Of a stretch of DNA of 64,000 nucleotides, positions 52,343 to 62,746 are shown piece by piece. The stretch comes from Pseudarcicella hirudinis. Its GTDB lineage: Bacteria > Bacteroidota > Bacteroidia > Cytophagales > Spirosomataceae. The translations under genes and the position numbers were made by a program. The DNA is taken from contig NZ_FOXH01000005.1 of assembly GCF_900115665.1 (NCBI RefSeq), positions 229,897-293,896 on the forward strand, written 5' to 3'. How positions within the stretch are numbered: the first letter of the stretch is position 1; each line of letters opens with the position of its first letter. The notes beneath the pieces were generated by a model. That model was not told where the DNA came from. It was given only the letters and a program-made list of their open reading frames with translations, and made no database searches.

Positions 52343-54592
52343 TTATTCTACTACGATTTCATCTACAAAAAGCCAGGCCATATCTCCTGCTCCCGGATAA
52401 TTCTGCGGAATCTTCATCAGACAATTTGCCGTAACTTTCAGCCATTTTGGCTTAACTGCCGTTTTTAAATTGAGGGAAACATCTGTGGCTCCTTCTTTCT
52501 GTGGAAATTCCACATTTGTCTCTGCTAATAATGTATAATCTGTTCCATTTTCAGATGACCAGACAGATACTTTTGAAGGAACATATACCCAGGCACCTGG
52601 TCTGTGAAAGAATCTGAATGAGACTTTTGAGACTTCCGTTTGTCCTGATAATTCAAAAGAACCTATGAAATCTGTTCCATTCCAGCCAAGCCATTCATTA
52701 TCACTAAAATTGGCATCGTTAGCGAGAATACCATTACTCAGAGCCTGTACACCACCTTTATTATAGGATTTATTGGGTGGAGTAACTAATGAAACAGGGA
52801 TTCCGGCAGCTTTATGGAGGACAAATGTTCTTCGGATTTCGTCCACCACTTCTCCATTCATTACAGAAGCAGCTTTTAAGGTACTTGATTGACTAACCTT
52901 AAAAGGTTCTTTGTAAAGTGTTGATTGTAAAGTTGGCTTGCTTCCGTCAAGTGTGTAATAAATGGGGGCATTGTTATTCTGACTTTGTAAAACCAGATTA
53001 AGGCTTCCATTCTGTCTTTGGGCCTGTGGCTTTATCTCGTAAAAATGTCGGGCATAGTTAATCTGGCTCTGATCAAAATATTTAATCCAGTATTGTAACC
53101 GTCCTAAAAAGTCATTGAAATCTTTAGACTCTTTTCTTGACCAGTTTACCTCAGCCAAAGCAATTGCCCTTGGGAAGGTCATATATTCAGCATGCGAGCC
53201 TTCGGGGACACATTCTGTCCATAAATTTCCCTGAGAACCAATAATATTCAGACCTTCTTCCTTCGTTAAACCTTCTGGAATTGGTTCGTAAGAATATATT
53301 TTAGCCAAAGTTGTCAAGCCACCGAATGCTTTAGGCTCATCCGTAGATTCAGACTGATAATGATCGAGATAACAATGTGAGCCAGGCGTCATGATTACCT
53401 GATGCTTTTCCTTTGCAGCTTTGATCCCTCCTTCAATTCCCCTCCATGACATCACCGTTGCATCTTCAGCAATTCCGCCATCAACAATTTCATCCCAGCC
53501 AATAATTCTGCGGCCTTTGCTATTAACATGTTTTTCTATTTGCTGAATAAAATAACTTTGCAATTCATCCAGGCTTTTCAGACCTTCATCTTTCATTCGT
53601 TTCTGACAAGCCGGACATTTTTTCCAGGCCTGTTTTCCGGCTTCATCCCCTCCGATATGAATATATTTGCTTGGGAAAATCTCAATTACTTCGTCAATGA
53701 TATCACTCAAAAATGCAATAGTCTCATCCTTAGGACAATACTCTCCCTGTGTCTCCAATTGTTTTCCAGTACTATCCTGACAAGCAAACTGAGGATAAGC
53801 TGATAACGCAGCATTAGAATGCCCTGGCATTTCAATCTCAGGAATTACGGTGATAAATCGCTCAGCAGCATACTTTACAATCGCTCTCATTTCATCCTGA
53901 GTATAATATCCTTCATTCGTCGGCCATTGGGTAGATGTGGCAGTATGCAATTTAGGATACTTTTTACTTTCAAAACGAAATGCCTGTCCGTCAGTAAGAT
54001 GCCAGTGAAAACGGTTTATTTTTAAACTTGCCAGGGCATCCAGGTATTTTTTAAGAAAATCCACCGGCATAAAATGTCTGGAAACATCCAGCATGATACC
54101 TCTGTAAGCGAATCTCGGTACATCTTCTATTTTCGCACAGGGAACTTTCCAGGTCTTTTCCCCTTCCTTGTGAGTAATAATCTGGCGTAAAGTCTGAAGC
54201 GCATAAAATACGCCTTCAGGTTTGGAAGCGGTAATCTGAATTGATTCGGGCCTGATGTTAAGTAAATATCCTTCCGGATTAACCACACTTTGATCCAGAC
54301 GAATCAGCACCTGGTTATTCGGATATTTTGGTTTCGTTTTTGCTGTTTTCAGCTCAACTCTACAAAACCGCTCATATTCCGCTTTGGCCCAGATCAATAC
54401 TGAATCGACAGATTTTTCCCTGCTTAAATTGATAAACTTTGTACTGGTATTTCCGGTAAAATATCCTTTCCCGGGAATGAGTGACTGAGGTTGGGGGATA
54501 ATCGGATATTTCGCAGACTGAGAAAAGGCGACGAAAGAAATAAGGAACAGAAATACAGTTTTAGAAAACTGAAAAAATTGCAGACGTTTCAT
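52343..54592 (-). CDS. GH20 beta-N-acetylhexosaminidase
   Basis: A 749-residue secreted exo-glycosidase that releases terminal GlcNAc or GalNAc. Signal peptide (about 1-25, ending AFSQ), an N-terminal GH20b domain (about 28-150), the GH20 barrel (about 155-510) with the catalytic Asp-Glu pair in HIGGDEAGKQAWKKC (near 316-318), a chitobiase-type C-terminal segment with 'YYTLDGSKPT' (near 548), and a C-terminal discoidin-like domain (about 610-749). No T9SS sorting domain is seen at the end. It probably acts in the periplasm or on the surface on chitin fragments, glycoproteins or peptidoglycan. Monocistronic. Confidence 0.94.
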   Translation of the reverse strand: MKRLQFFQFSKTVFLFLISFVAFSQSAKYPIIPQPQSLIPGKGYFTGNTSTKFINLSREKSVDSVLIWAKAEYERFCRVELKTAKTKPKYPNNQVLIRLDQSVVNPEGYLLNIRPESIQITASKPEGVFYALQTLRQIITHKEGEKTWKVPCAKIEDVPRFAYRGIMLDVSRHFMPVDFLKKYLDALASLKINRFHWHLTDGQAFRFESKKYPKLHTATSTQWPTNEGYYTQDEMRAIVKYAAERFITVIPEIEMPGHSNAALSAYPQFACQDSTGKQLETQGEYCPKDETIAFLSDIIDEVIEIFPSKYIHIGGDEAGKQAWKKCPACQKRMKDEGLKSLDELQSYFIQQIEKHVNSKGRRIIGWDEIVDGGIAEDATVMSWRGIEGGIKAAKEKHQVIMTPGSHCYLDHYQSESTDEPKAFGGLTTLAKIYSYEPIPEGLTKEEGLNIIGSQGNLWTECVPEGSHAEYMTFPRAIALAEVNWSRKESKDFNDFLGRLQYWIKYFDQSQINYARHFYEIKPQAQRQNGSLNLVLQSQNNNAPIYYTLDGSKPTLQSTLYKEPFKVSQSSTLKAASVMNGEVVDEIRRTFVLHKAAGIPVSLVTPPNKSYNKGGVQALSNGILANDANFSDNEWLGWNGTDFIGSFELSGQTEVSKVSFRFFHRPGAWVYVPSKVSVWSSENGTDYTLLAETNVEFPQKEGATDVSLNLKTAVKPKWLKVTANCLMKIPQNYPGAGDMAWLFVDEIVVE

Positions 54593-54724
54593 TAGAAAAT
54601 TATTTTATCGAAAAACAGGATAAGTATAAAGAGTACTTAATACAGCAAAGTACGTTTTCATTATTTCTATCATTATCCTTATCTGCATCGCCTTAAATAA
54701 TTTCATACAAAAACAGAAGCATCT

Positions 54725-56035
54725 TTACTCTTTTTTTCCTAAACCCGACTGATAAACTTCCAGGACACGTTTTCTGGCAAAATTATGGTCTACCATCGGC
54801 TGAGGGTATGACGAAGTATTTAATTCCGGAACCCATTTTCTGATATACTCCATATTTTTATCGAATTTCTCTGTTTGTAAGGTCGGGTTAAATACCCTGA
54901 AATACGGCGCAGCGTCACATCCGCTTCCTGAAGCCCACTGCCAGCCCCCATTGTTCGCAGAAAGGTCAAAATCTATTAACTTTTGAGCAAAATACGCTTC
55001 TCCCCAACGCCAGTCGATCAATAAATGTTTGGTAAGAAAACTTGCCGTAATCATTCTCACCCGATTGTGCATAAAACCTGTCGCATTTAGTTCACGCATA
55101 CCTGCATCGACAATCGGATAACCCGTTTTTCCTTCACACCACAATTCAAACTCTTCCGGGTTATTTCGCCAGGTAATCCTGTCATACTCTCTTTTAAAGG
55201 CCTCACCCTTACCCACCTGAGGAAAATGAAATAAGATACTGAAGTAAAAATCCCGCCAGATCAATTCATTTAACCAGGTTTCTGATAATCGCAGCGCCTT
55301 TTCTGCCAGTTCACGGATGCTAACCGTACCAAACCTTAAATGAACCGACAGTCTGGTTGTTCCTTCAATTGCAGGAAAGTTTCGTTGTTCCTGGTAGTGA
55401 AGAATCAGATTTTCTTCTACGATTCTAGGCGAAAAATTTTCAGTTAGTTTTTCAAAACCCATTTCTTCCAGTGCAGGAATAATAAAAGGTTCTGTCTGTA
55501 AAAAATTGCTGAAATACTTTTCGTTCGGATAAGATTTCAGGTAAAATGTATTTAGTTTTTCTTTCCATTTCCTGCTGTAAGGTGTAAAAACTGTATAGGG
55601 AGATCCGGCACCGGAAAGTACTTCATTCTTCTCAAATATCGCCTGATCTTTATAAGTTCTGAAATCCACGCCCTCACTTCTGACAAATTCCTGTACCATT
55701 TCATCCCTTTCCAAAGCATAAGGTTCATAATCATGATTCAAAAAAATGGTTTCCACGTCATATTCCTCAAGAAGTGCCGGAAAAACCTCTGAAGGACTGC
55801 CGTATTTCACCAAAAGAGAGGAACCTGACTGCCGGAGCTGATTTTGTAAATCATGAATAGCCTGATGAATAAAACTTACTCTTCTGTCTTTTTTATCTTC
55901 CAGTTTATCAAGAATTTCCCGGTCAAAAATAAAAACAGGCAGAACCGGATATCCCGACTTTAACGCATGATATAATCCGGCATTATCATGTAATCTCAAA
56001 TCTCTTCTGAACCAGAAAACGGAAACTTTTGACAT
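54725..56035 (-). CDS. phrB: Deoxyribodipyrimidine photolyase (cryptochrome/photolyase family)
   Basis: Light-driven DNA repair flavoprotein. The 436-residue protein has an N-terminal antenna domain (about 1-130, 'VFWFRRDLRLHDNAGLYHAL') and the C-terminal FAD domain (about 190-430). FAD-site blocks are 'TTRLSVHLRFGTVSIREL', 'ELIWRDFYFSILFHFP', 'GYPIVDAGMRELNATGFMHNRVRMITASFLTKHLLIDWRWGE' and 'NNGGWQWASGSGCDAAPYFRVFNP'. The pattern is that of class I CPD photolyases. Length is normal (about 470 in E. coli). Monocistronic. Confidence 0.93.
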   Translation of the reverse strand: MSKVSVFWFRRDLRLHDNAGLYHALKSGYPVLPVFIFDREILDKLEDKKDRRVSFIHQAIHDLQNQLRQSGSSLLVKYGSPSEVFPALLEEYDVETIFLNHDYEPYALERDEMVQEFVRSEGVDFRTYKDQAIFEKNEVLSGAGSPYTVFTPYSRKWKEKLNTFYLKSYPNEKYFSNFLQTEPFIIPALEEMGFEKLTENFSPRIVEENLILHYQEQRNFPAIEGTTRLSVHLRFGTVSIRELAEKALRLSETWLNELIWRDFYFSILFHFPQVGKGEAFKREYDRITWRNNPEEFELWCEGKTGYPIVDAGMRELNATGFMHNRVRMITASFLTKHLLIDWRWGEAYFAQKLIDFDLSANNGGWQWASGSGCDAAPYFRVFNPTLQTEKFDKNMEYIRKWVPELNTSSYPQPMVDHNFARKRVLEVYQSGLGKKE

Positions 56036-56201
56036 AATCTTGAAAATAGTAAATCAAATACAATGTTATTTATTCATCTAAACTGAACGTTAAATAAGAA
56101 TGTTTATCATTTCGGCTGATAAAATTTGGGAATGAATGAAAATATAATTTTCTTGTTCCAAAATTCAATTAATTCCTCAATAAACCCTAAACAGTATTTT
56201 T

Positions 56202-56642
56202 ATGGAAAACCAAGTGCTGGCCGGAGTCGGAAACCGACTTTTGGCTGTAATCATTGACATAGTACTTTTTGGCCTTGTTTTTGGCGCTCTCATGATGATT
56301 TTCTTCGGGTCGGCTTTTTCTACCGGAGTTTCTGATGGAAATGCCGCAATATTCGGAGCAGGATATATCGCCTTAAACGGTTTTTCTGTTGTTGCCCAAA
56401 TCGCCTATTTTGCTTATTTCGAATCATCTCCGAGTCAGGCTACTATCGGTAAAAGAATTATGAAAATTAAAGTAGTAGACGCAAATGGTCAACGCCTCCA
56501 GACCAATACAGCTATCATTAGGTCAATCAGCAGATTGATTTCCGGTATGATATGTCTGATCGGTTACTTTCTGGCATTTTTTAATAAAGAAGAACAGACT
56601 TTACATGACATGATTGCTAAAACTTATGTGGTTAAAGCCTGA
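56202..56642 (+). CDS. RDD family membrane protein
   Basis: A 146-residue membrane protein of the RDD family. The N-terminal 'AGVGNRLLAVIIDIVLFGLVFG' contains the family R-x3-D helix (about 10-30); two more helices follow, with 'GKRIMKIKVVDANGQRLQ' in between and the conserved 'FFNKEEQTLHDMIAKTYVV' end. Proposed as transport or envelope-related; some members are Na+/H+ antiporters, but this short form is uncharacterised. The next gene starts within its last codons. Confidence 0.93.
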   Translation: MENQVLAGVGNRLLAVIIDIVLFGLVFGALMMIFFGSAFSTGVSDGNAAIFGAGYIALNGFSVVAQIAYFAYFESSPSQATIGKRIMKIKVVDANGQRLQTNTAIIRSISRLISGMICLIGYFLAFFNKEEQTLHDMIAKTYVVKA

Positions 56643-57045
56643 TAAATACAAAAAATTCTCCTTTGATAAAATTATTTTAGCGGTTATTATTTTGATAATA
56701 ACCGCTTTTTATTATTTCGCAGACTTATTGGATAATCCGGTTCTTCCTGTCTGCATTTTTCACAAATTCACGGGTTTTTATTGCCCCGGATGCGGGGGAC
56801 AAAGAGCATTTCAGGCATTACTGCACAGAAAACCATTGGATGCATTACAATACAATCCATTGATTTACATTATATTACCATTAATTTTCCTGAAAGTATT
56901 GCAGGAATTATTTCCAGGTTATTACCTTAACAGATTAATCCCGGGCAAAACATTTTTCTGGTCAGTAATCTGCCTGATCTGTGCCTTTTGGATACTAAGA
57001 AATGTACAATTTTACCCCTTCAATTTATTAGCTCCGAAAAATTAG
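56626..57045 (+). CDS. DUF2752 membrane protein
   Basis: A 139-residue membrane protein with the DUF2752 signature CPGCGGQRAF (about 50-59), followed by 'LLHRKPLDALQYNPLIYIILPLIFL'. Three or four helices. Function unknown. I chose ATG 56626, which overlaps the RDD gene by 17 bp, rather than a TTG at 56614; the overlap suggests coupled translation. Confidence 0.9.
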   Translation: MWLKPDKYKKFSFDKIILAVIILIITAFYYFADLLDNPVLPVCIFHKFTGFYCPGCGGQRAFQALLHRKPLDALQYNPLIYIILPLIFLKVLQELFPGYYLNRLIPGKTFFWSVICLICAFWILRNVQFYPFNLLAPKN

Positions 57046-57069
57046 GAAGAGGATATTATAAACTTTATA

Positions 57070-57101
57070 TTGACAAGCCCCCCCTCCAAATTGTATCTTT
57101 G
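57070..57101 (+). promoter_or_regulatory. queA promoter
   Basis: TTGACA begins at 57070 and TATCTTTG, an exact -7 box, spans 57094-57101. The 21-bp spacing between TTG and TA is close to the Bacteroidota arrangement. It predicts a leader of about 125 nt for queA. Confidence 0.6.
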
Positions 57102-57232
57102 TAAGAATCGGTACAAAACGATAGTGATTTGTTCAAGGTCAGAAGGATTTATTCACACCAAAATAGATTACAACTAACCCTTTATTGTTCAAGAATTTGT
57201 CGTTTCCACAAAAACCAAAATCATAAATCCGT

Positions 57233-58285
57233 ATGAAGTTATCTGAATTCAGATTTGACCTTCCACAAAGCCTTATTGCATTGCATCCCCCTGAAAACAG
57301 AGGTGATTCAAGATTGATGGTTGTTAATCGCAAGACTAAAACCATTGAACATCGTATGTTTTCTGATATTCTCGAATATTTCGATGATGGTGATGTAATG
57401 GTCACGAACAATACCAAAGTTTTCCCTGCCCGTCTTTATGGAAATAAAGAGAAAACAGGTGCTAAAATCGAAGTGTTTTTATTGAGAGAATTAAACCGCG
57501 AACATCGTCTCTGGGATGTATTGGTAGATCCTGCCAGAAAGATTCGTGTCGGAAATAAATTATATTTTGGAGATAGCGATCTTGTTGCTGAAGTAATTGA
57601 TAATACTACTTCAAGAGGTCGTACTATCCGTTTTCTGTATGATGGCGATCACAATGCTTTGATGAAGGCTATCGATGAACTGGGAGAAACACCACTTCCT
57701 GACGAAATCCGCTTCAAACGTAAAGCAGAAGCTTCTGATCGTGAGCGCTATCAGACCATTTATGCTGAACATGTCGGTGCGGTTGCTGCACCAACTGCCG
57801 GAATGCACTTTTCTAAAATTATTATGAAAAGAATGGAGCTGAAAGGCGTTCATTTCTCTCCGGTAACATTACACGTTGGTCTTGGTACTTTCCGCCAGGT
57901 TGATGTCGAAGATCTTACCAAACATAAAACAGATTCTGAGAATTTCGTGATTACTGAGGCTACCTGCCAAAGTGTAAATGATGCGATCGACAATTCTAAA
58001 AGAGTTTGTGCTGTCGGAACTACTGTTCTGAAAGCGTTGGAATCTTCAGTTTCTGCTGATGGACATCTGAAACCAATTGAAGGCTGGACAGATAAATTTA
58101 TCTTCCCACCTTACGATTTCAGAATTCCTAATGCGCTTTTAACAAACTTCCATTTGCCTGAATCTATTTTAATTATGATGACCAGCGCTTTTGGAGGATA
58201 TGAATTGATTACCAGTGCATATGAGCAGGCTATTAAAGAAAAATATAAATTCTTTAGCTATGGTGATGCAATGCTGATTCTTTAA
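57233..58285 (+). CDS. queA: S-adenosylmethionine:tRNA ribosyltransferase-isomerase
   Basis: Transfers and isomerises the ribosyl group of SAM onto 7-aminomethyl-7-deazaguanine at the tRNA wobble position, giving epoxyqueuosine. The 350-residue protein has '[23 protein letters not shown]', '[14 protein letters not shown]', '[22 protein letters not shown]' and the C-terminal '[21 protein letters not shown]', all standard QueA blocks. Length is normal. Monocistronic, with a strong promoter candidate and a strong terminator. Confidence 0.97.
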   Translation: MKLSEFRFDLPQSLIALHPPENRGDSRLMVVNRKTKTIEHRMFSDILEYFDDGDVMVTNNTKVFPARLYGNKEKTGAKIEVFLLRELNREHRLWDVLVDPARKIRVGNKLYFGDSDLVAEVIDNTTSRGRTIRFLYDGDHNALMKAIDELGETPLPDEIRFKRKAEASDRERYQTIYAEHVGAVAAPTAGMHFSKIIMKRMELKGVHFSPVTLHVGLGTFRQVDVEDLTKHKTDSENFVITEATCQSVNDAIDNSKRVCAVGTTVLKALESSVSADGHLKPIEGWTDKFIFPPYDFRIPNALLTNFHLPESILIMMTSAFGGYELITSAYEQAIKEKYKFFSYGDAMLIL

Positions 58286-58298
58286 TTTTTGATCTTTG

Positions 58299-58356
58299 AA
58301 AGACTAAATATGATTTCTCATGTTCCTGGAAAATCATATTTAGTCTTTTTTTTTTT
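58299..58356 (+). terminator. queA terminator
   Basis: An 18-bp perfect stem, 58299-58316 and 58331-58348, with a 14-nt loop and a long T-run. Confidence 0.95.
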
Positions 58357-58378
58357 AAGTCTTGTCCAAACCTGAATA

Positions 58379-59065
58379 ATGTCTGAGTCAGCAAATTCTT
58401 TCAAGAAATATGCCATCATAGTAGCCGGAGGCAGCGGAAGCAGAATGAAAAGTGATTTACCCAAACAATTCATTGAAATTGGGGGGATTCCGATCTTACT
58501 ACATACCCTTAAAAAATTCCGGGAAGCTGATCCTTCCATTGAGCTTCTTTTAGTTCTTCCGGAATCTCAGATCGATTTCTGGGAAGAACTATGCCGAAAA
58601 CATGCAGATTTCTCTCAGAATTTAGCGCATCAGGTCATACAAGGCGGAGCAACCCGCTTTCAGTCAAGTCTGAACGGATTGAATATGATTCAGGGAGAAG
58701 GATTAGTAGCCATTCACGATGGAGTCAGACCTTTTGTGAGTACTGAAGTCATTCTGAGAAGTTTTAAAACCGCTTCAGAAACCGGAACTGCTGTGGTCAG
58801 CGTTGCCTCGAAAGACTCTGTAAGGATTTCGGGAAAAGCTGTTGACCGTTCTACCGTTCGTATCATACAAACACCGCAAACCTTCCTTCTTTCAACCATA
58901 AAAAAGGCTTTTCAAAACCCTGAATTACCTACATTTACTGATGATGCCAGCGTGGCTGAAGCAGCCGGTTTCGAAATTCATCTTATCGACGGAGACTACG
59001 AAAATATCAAAATCACTACACCGGAAGACTTGCTCTGGGCAGAAGTTCTTCTGAAAAAGAGATAG
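58379..59065 (+). CDS. ispD: 2-C-methyl-D-erythritol 4-phosphate cytidylyltransferase
   Basis: Third step of the MEP isoprenoid pathway: CTP + MEP to CDP-ME. The 228-residue protein starts with the nucleotide-binding 'AIIVAGGSGSRMKSDLPKQFIEIGG' (about 12-36) and contains 'VAIHDGVRPFVS' (near 116-127), 'RIIQTPQTF' and 'FTDDASVAEAAG', the IspD catalytic blocks. Length is normal. It is not fused to ispF. meaB follows after 70 bp and may be co-transcribed. Confidence 0.96.
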   Translation: MSESANSFKKYAIIVAGGSGSRMKSDLPKQFIEIGGIPILLHTLKKFREADPSIELLLVLPESQIDFWEELCRKHADFSQNLAHQVIQGGATRFQSSLNGLNMIQGEGLVAIHDGVRPFVSTEVILRSFKTASETGTAVVSVASKDSVRISGKAVDRSTVRIIQTPQTFLLSTIKKAFQNPELPTFTDDASVAEAAGFEIHLIDGDYENIKITTPEDLLWAEVLLKKR

Positions 59066-59135
59066 TTTTGGCCCGTTTTGAATATGTTTTCATAAGTTTC
59101 TGTTACCTTAAACCTTTAGAAAACAATCTTTATCT

Positions 59136-60119
59136 ATGCAAAAACGACTTTCAGTACAAGGTTATGTAGAAGGAATCCTTTCCGGTAACAGGGTGATTCT
59201 GAGCAGAGCTATTACCTTGATTGAAAGTCAGCTGTCCCAGGACAAAATACTTGCTTCACAAGTTCTGGAATCAATTCTTCCTTTCAGCGGAAAAGCTATC
59301 AGAATCGGCATTACCGGTGTCCCCGGTGTGGGAAAAAGTACATTTATTGAAGCTTTCGGTAAATTTCTTACTTCACAAGGCAAAAAAGTGGCCGTTCTTG
59401 CCATCGACCCAAGCAGTCAAAAGAGTAAAGGAAGTATTCTCGGAGATAAAACCCGGATGGAACAGCTTGCTCATGACCCCCTTGCTTACATACGCCCCTC
59501 TCCTGCAGGTGCTTTCCTGGGTGGTGTGGCTAACAGAACCCGTGAAACAATGCTCATCTGCGAAGCAGCGGGTTTTGATGTAATTATTATTGAAACTGTC
59601 GGGGTAGGTCAATCGGAAACCTTTGTACGGGGAATGGTTGATTTCTTTTTACTGCTTATGCTTGCCGGAGCCGGAGACGAGCTGCAAGGATTAAAAAAAG
59701 GGATTATGGAAATGGCTGATACCATAGCAATTACCAAAGCTGATTCTGATAATCTGCCCAAAGCAAAACTTGCAAGAGCCGAGTATGAAAATGCAATTCA
59801 CCTTTTCCCTCCCGAAGAAAGCGGATGGTACGCCAGGGTAATGACTTGTTCTGCCCTCGAAAACGCAGGGATTGCTGAAATATGGGATTTAGTCGAACAA
59901 CATAAACAATTACTTCAGAAGAATGGTTTTTTTGAAAAAAACCGTCAGAACCAGAATCTGGAATGGATGCAAAATTCCATTCAGCAAACATTAGGAGAAC
60001 ATTTTTATAATCACCCCAAAGTGCAGGAAAGGCTGAAAAATTTACAAAAAGATGTCATTTCCGGAAAAATATTACCCCATCATGCTGCGTTTGAACTATT
60101 AAGTATATATATTAAGTAG
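59136..60119 (+). CDS. meaB: Methylmalonyl-CoA mutase-associated GTPase MeaB
   Basis: G3E-family GTPase chaperone that guards and reloads methylmalonyl-CoA mutase with its cobalamin cofactor. The 327-residue protein has Walker A GVPGVGKST (near 62-70), 'VAVLAIDPSSQKSKGSILGDKTRME', switch region 'FLGGVANRTRETM', 'IIETVGVGQSE' and 'ITKADSDN' in place of NKxD. The mutase genes themselves are not in the window. It fits a propionyl-CoA route with the PccB-like protein at 31.6 kb. Confidence 0.95.
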   Translation: MQKRLSVQGYVEGILSGNRVILSRAITLIESQLSQDKILASQVLESILPFSGKAIRIGITGVPGVGKSTFIEAFGKFLTSQGKKVAVLAIDPSSQKSKGSILGDKTRMEQLAHDPLAYIRPSPAGAFLGGVANRTRETMLICEAAGFDVIIIETVGVGQSETFVRGMVDFFLLLMLAGAGDELQGLKKGIMEMADTIAITKADSDNLPKAKLARAEYENAIHLFPPEESGWYARVMTCSALENAGIAEIWDLVEQHKQLLQKNGFFEKNRQNQNLEWMQNSIQQTLGEHFYNHPKVQERLKNLQKDVISGKILPHHAAFELLSIYIK

Positions 60120-60276
60120 GAATTTATTCAAACCATTAATACTTTCAATATTTTAAGTTCGTAATGATTTAATCAGGGGATGATCAGATTATTTACAGAT
60201 TACCGTTCGTTAATTAACAAAGAATCCGGTGATACGAATTTCTGAAATACTGAAAAAGAATAATTTAAAAACGCTG

Positions 60277-62634
60277 ATGAAACAATTCTGGCACAATCTC
60301 GCCCGCACTATTCTTAACCACCGCATCCTGTCACTGGTATTATTGGCAATCCTGACCATTTTCATGTCAATTGAAGCCTCTAAAGTTCAGCTTTCCTATG
60401 AATTAGCCAAAATTCTTCCGAAAACAGATGAACGCTTTAAGCTGTATGAATCTTTTAAACAAAGATATGGTGAGGATGGCGCCGTGATGGTCATCGCTGC
60501 TGAAACAGATCACATGTATGACCTGAATACCTTCCAGCATTGGTACGATCTGGGAGAAATAATTAAAAATACCGGAGGCATAAAAGATGTTATTTCAAAT
60601 GCAAACTTACCTGTTCTAAAAAAAGATGAGGCTGCTAAAAAGTTCGTTACCGATAAAATTCTGGATAAAAGACCTCAAACTCAGGCAGAGGTTGATGCTG
60701 TCAGGGAGAAAATAAAGAACCTTCCTGTTTATCAGGACTTTATTTATAATGATGCCGGAAACGTTCATCTGATGATGGTAACCTTTAATCAGAAAACCAT
60801 CAACGATCACAGCAGAATTGATATCGTTAAAAGGATTAAGAAAATGGCTCTGGATTTCGGTAATGCCAATCAGGTAAAAATGCATTTTTCGGGTATGCCT
60901 TTTATCAGAACAGAATTTACGTCTCAGGTAACTCATGAATTAGGTCTTTTTCTTCTGCTTGCCATTGGTGTTACTTCCCTGATTCTGGCCATCTTTTTCC
61001 GGTCGTTGAAAGTAGTTATTTTTGCGTTGATCGTAGTTTTAATCGGAATCGTTTCTTCTTTGGGGATTATTGTATTATTCGGATTCAAAATCACTTTACT
61101 TTCCGGTCTGATTCCACCGCTTATTGTTGTAATCAGTATTCCGAATACCATTTTCCTGCTCAACAAATACCATGAAGAATATAGTCTGCATGGCAACAAA
61201 ATACAGGCACTCAGCACTTCCATTGAGAAAGTTGGTCAAACCTTGTTTCTGGCAAATCTTACCACATTTGTAGGTTTTGGGGTTTTTGCTTTTACGGGTA
61301 GTGCTCTTTTAGTAGAATTCGGTATTGTAGCCTCTATCAATGTAATGCTTATTTACCTTGTTTCTTTGGTTTTTATTCCGATCGTTTTCAGTTATCTGCC
61401 TCCGCCAAGTGCTAAAAATACCGCTCACCTGGAAGCCAAAAGACTTACCAAAGTTCTGACCACCATCAATTTCTGGGTAAATAATCACAGGGGGCTTATT
61501 TATGCCATTATTGTTTTAATTGTCGGGACTTCAGTTTATGGCATGACCAAAATTCAGGCAATCGGTTATATTGTAGATGATTTACCAAGGGATAATGCCA
61601 TTTTTACTGACCTGAAATTTATTGAAAAGAACTTTAAAGGTGTAATGCCTTTTGAAGTAAATATTGATGCCTATAAACCCGGAAGGGCCCTTACACCTCA
61701 GCTTTTAACAAAAATTAAAAGAATGGAAAAGGAGTTTGCCAAATTTCCGGAGTTTACGAAAGGTTTATCACTCGTAACTGCTACAAAATTCATTTATCAG
61801 GCCTACCGTGGCGGAAACCCCAAATACTTTGTTTTGCCAGGCATTGATGAGTTAAATAAACTAAAGGAATTTAATGCCAGTCTGGAAGGAAAGCAAAACA
61901 GTTTTAATGGTTTTATTGATTCCACTAAAAGATATACAAGGGTAAGTTTTCAAATGGCAGATGTCGGAACAGTCAGAACCAATGAACTGATAAAAATACT
62001 TCAGCCCAAAATTGATTCTATTTTTAACTATGATGCCGAAGCCGGGATTATGCATAAAATCGGCGATCCTGAGGGATATAATGCCCAGATTACCGGAAAT
62101 AGTGTAGTTTATGCCTGGCAAAATGACTATCTGCAAAAAAACTTGGTTGAAAGTACTTTTCAGGCAATTATTCTGATTTGTCTGATTATGGCATTGTTAT
62201 TCAGAAGCTGGAAAATGGTACTCATTTCTACGTTGCCAAGTCTGATTCCGCTCATTATTACAGCAGGATTGATGGGTTTTTTTGGCATTGCTTTAAAACC
62301 AACCACGATCCTGATTTTTTCCATTGCCTTTGGTATTTCATCAGACGGAACCATCTATTTCCTTACCAGATACAAGGATGAATTACTTTCGAAAAACAGG
62401 ACAATCGCACAGGCCGTTACCGAAACCATTCTCAATACCGGGGTATCCATGTTTTATACTGTAGTAATTCTGTTCTCAGGTTTTTTTATTTTTACCGCTT
62501 CAACTTTCAAGGGAACCCAGGCATTAGGAATTCTTATTTCAGTAACATTGCTGATGGCCATGATTTGTAATTTAATCCTTTTACCAGCCTTTCTCATGAC
62601 TATCAATAAATCTGATTCACGAAAAAAACATTAA
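60277..62634 (+). CDS. MMPL/RND family transporter
   Basis: A 785-residue inner-membrane protein of the RND superfamily (MMPL/HpnN-like), with two repeats of one helix, a periplasmic domain and five helices. The first helix is about 14-32 ('ILSLVLLAILTIFMS'), then 'DERFKLYESFKQRYGEDGAVMV', helices about 215-375 with 'IPNTIFLLNKYHEE', a second set after about 410, and 'GISSDGTIYFLTRYKDEL' in the last bundle. Likely exports lipids or hydrophobic compounds by proton drive; no partner is adjacent. I used ATG 60277 rather than a GTG at 60229 because the helix then sits close to the N-terminus. Confidence 0.9.
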   Translation: MKQFWHNLARTILNHRILSLVLLAILTIFMSIEASKVQLSYELAKILPKTDERFKLYESFKQRYGEDGAVMVIAAETDHMYDLNTFQHWYDLGEIIKNTGGIKDVISNANLPVLKKDEAAKKFVTDKILDKRPQTQAEVDAVREKIKNLPVYQDFIYNDAGNVHLMMVTFNQKTINDHSRIDIVKRIKKMALDFGNANQVKMHFSGMPFIRTEFTSQVTHELGLFLLLAIGVTSLILAIFFRSLKVVIFALIVVLIGIVSSLGIIVLFGFKITLLSGLIPPLIVVISIPNTIFLLNKYHEEYSLHGNKIQALSTSIEKVGQTLFLANLTTFVGFGVFAFTGSALLVEFGIVASINVMLIYLVSLVFIPIVFSYLPPPSAKNTAHLEAKRLTKVLTTINFWVNNHRGLIYAIIVLIVGTSVYGMTKIQAIGYIVDDLPRDNAIFTDLKFIEKNFKGVMPFEVNIDAYKPGRALTPQLLTKIKRMEKEFAKFPEFTKGLSLVTATKFIYQAYRGGNPKYFVLPGIDELNKLKEFNASLEGKQNSFNGFIDSTKRYTRVSFQMADVGTVRTNELIKILQPKIDSIFNYDAEAGIMHKIGDPEGYNAQITGNSVVYAWQNDYLQKNLVESTFQAIILICLIMALLFRSWKMVLISTLPSLIPLIITAGLMGFFGIALKPTTILIFSIAFGISSDGTIYFLTRYKDELLSKNRTIAQAVTETILNTGVSMFYTVVILFSGFFIFTASTFKGTQALGILISVTLLMAMICNLILLPAFLMTINKSDSRKKH

Positions 62635-62654
62635 GAATCAATCATTTACGAAAA

Positions 62655-62689
62655 CCCTGTCAGGTTCGTTTGTCTGACAGGGCTCTTTT
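62655..62689 (+). terminator. MMPL gene terminator
   Basis: A 9-bp stem, CCCTGTCAG (62655-62663) and CTGACAGGG (62674-62682), with a 10-nt loop followed by CTCTTTTT, 20 bp after the stop. Confidence 0.88.
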
Positions 62690-62735
62690 TGCGAAATTTA
62701 TCAAAAAAAACCTCATCTTGCTTTTGTACTTTTCG

Positions 62736-62743
62736 TACCTTTG
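62736..62743 (+). promoter_or_regulatory. -7 box directly before the MFS gene
   Basis: TACCTTTG is an exact TAnnTTTG match that ends 3 bp before the ATG at 62747. A TTG at 62718-62720 is nearer than the usual -33 spacing. Use of this box would produce a mRNA with essentially no leader. Confidence 0.5.
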
Positions 62744-62746
62744 CGA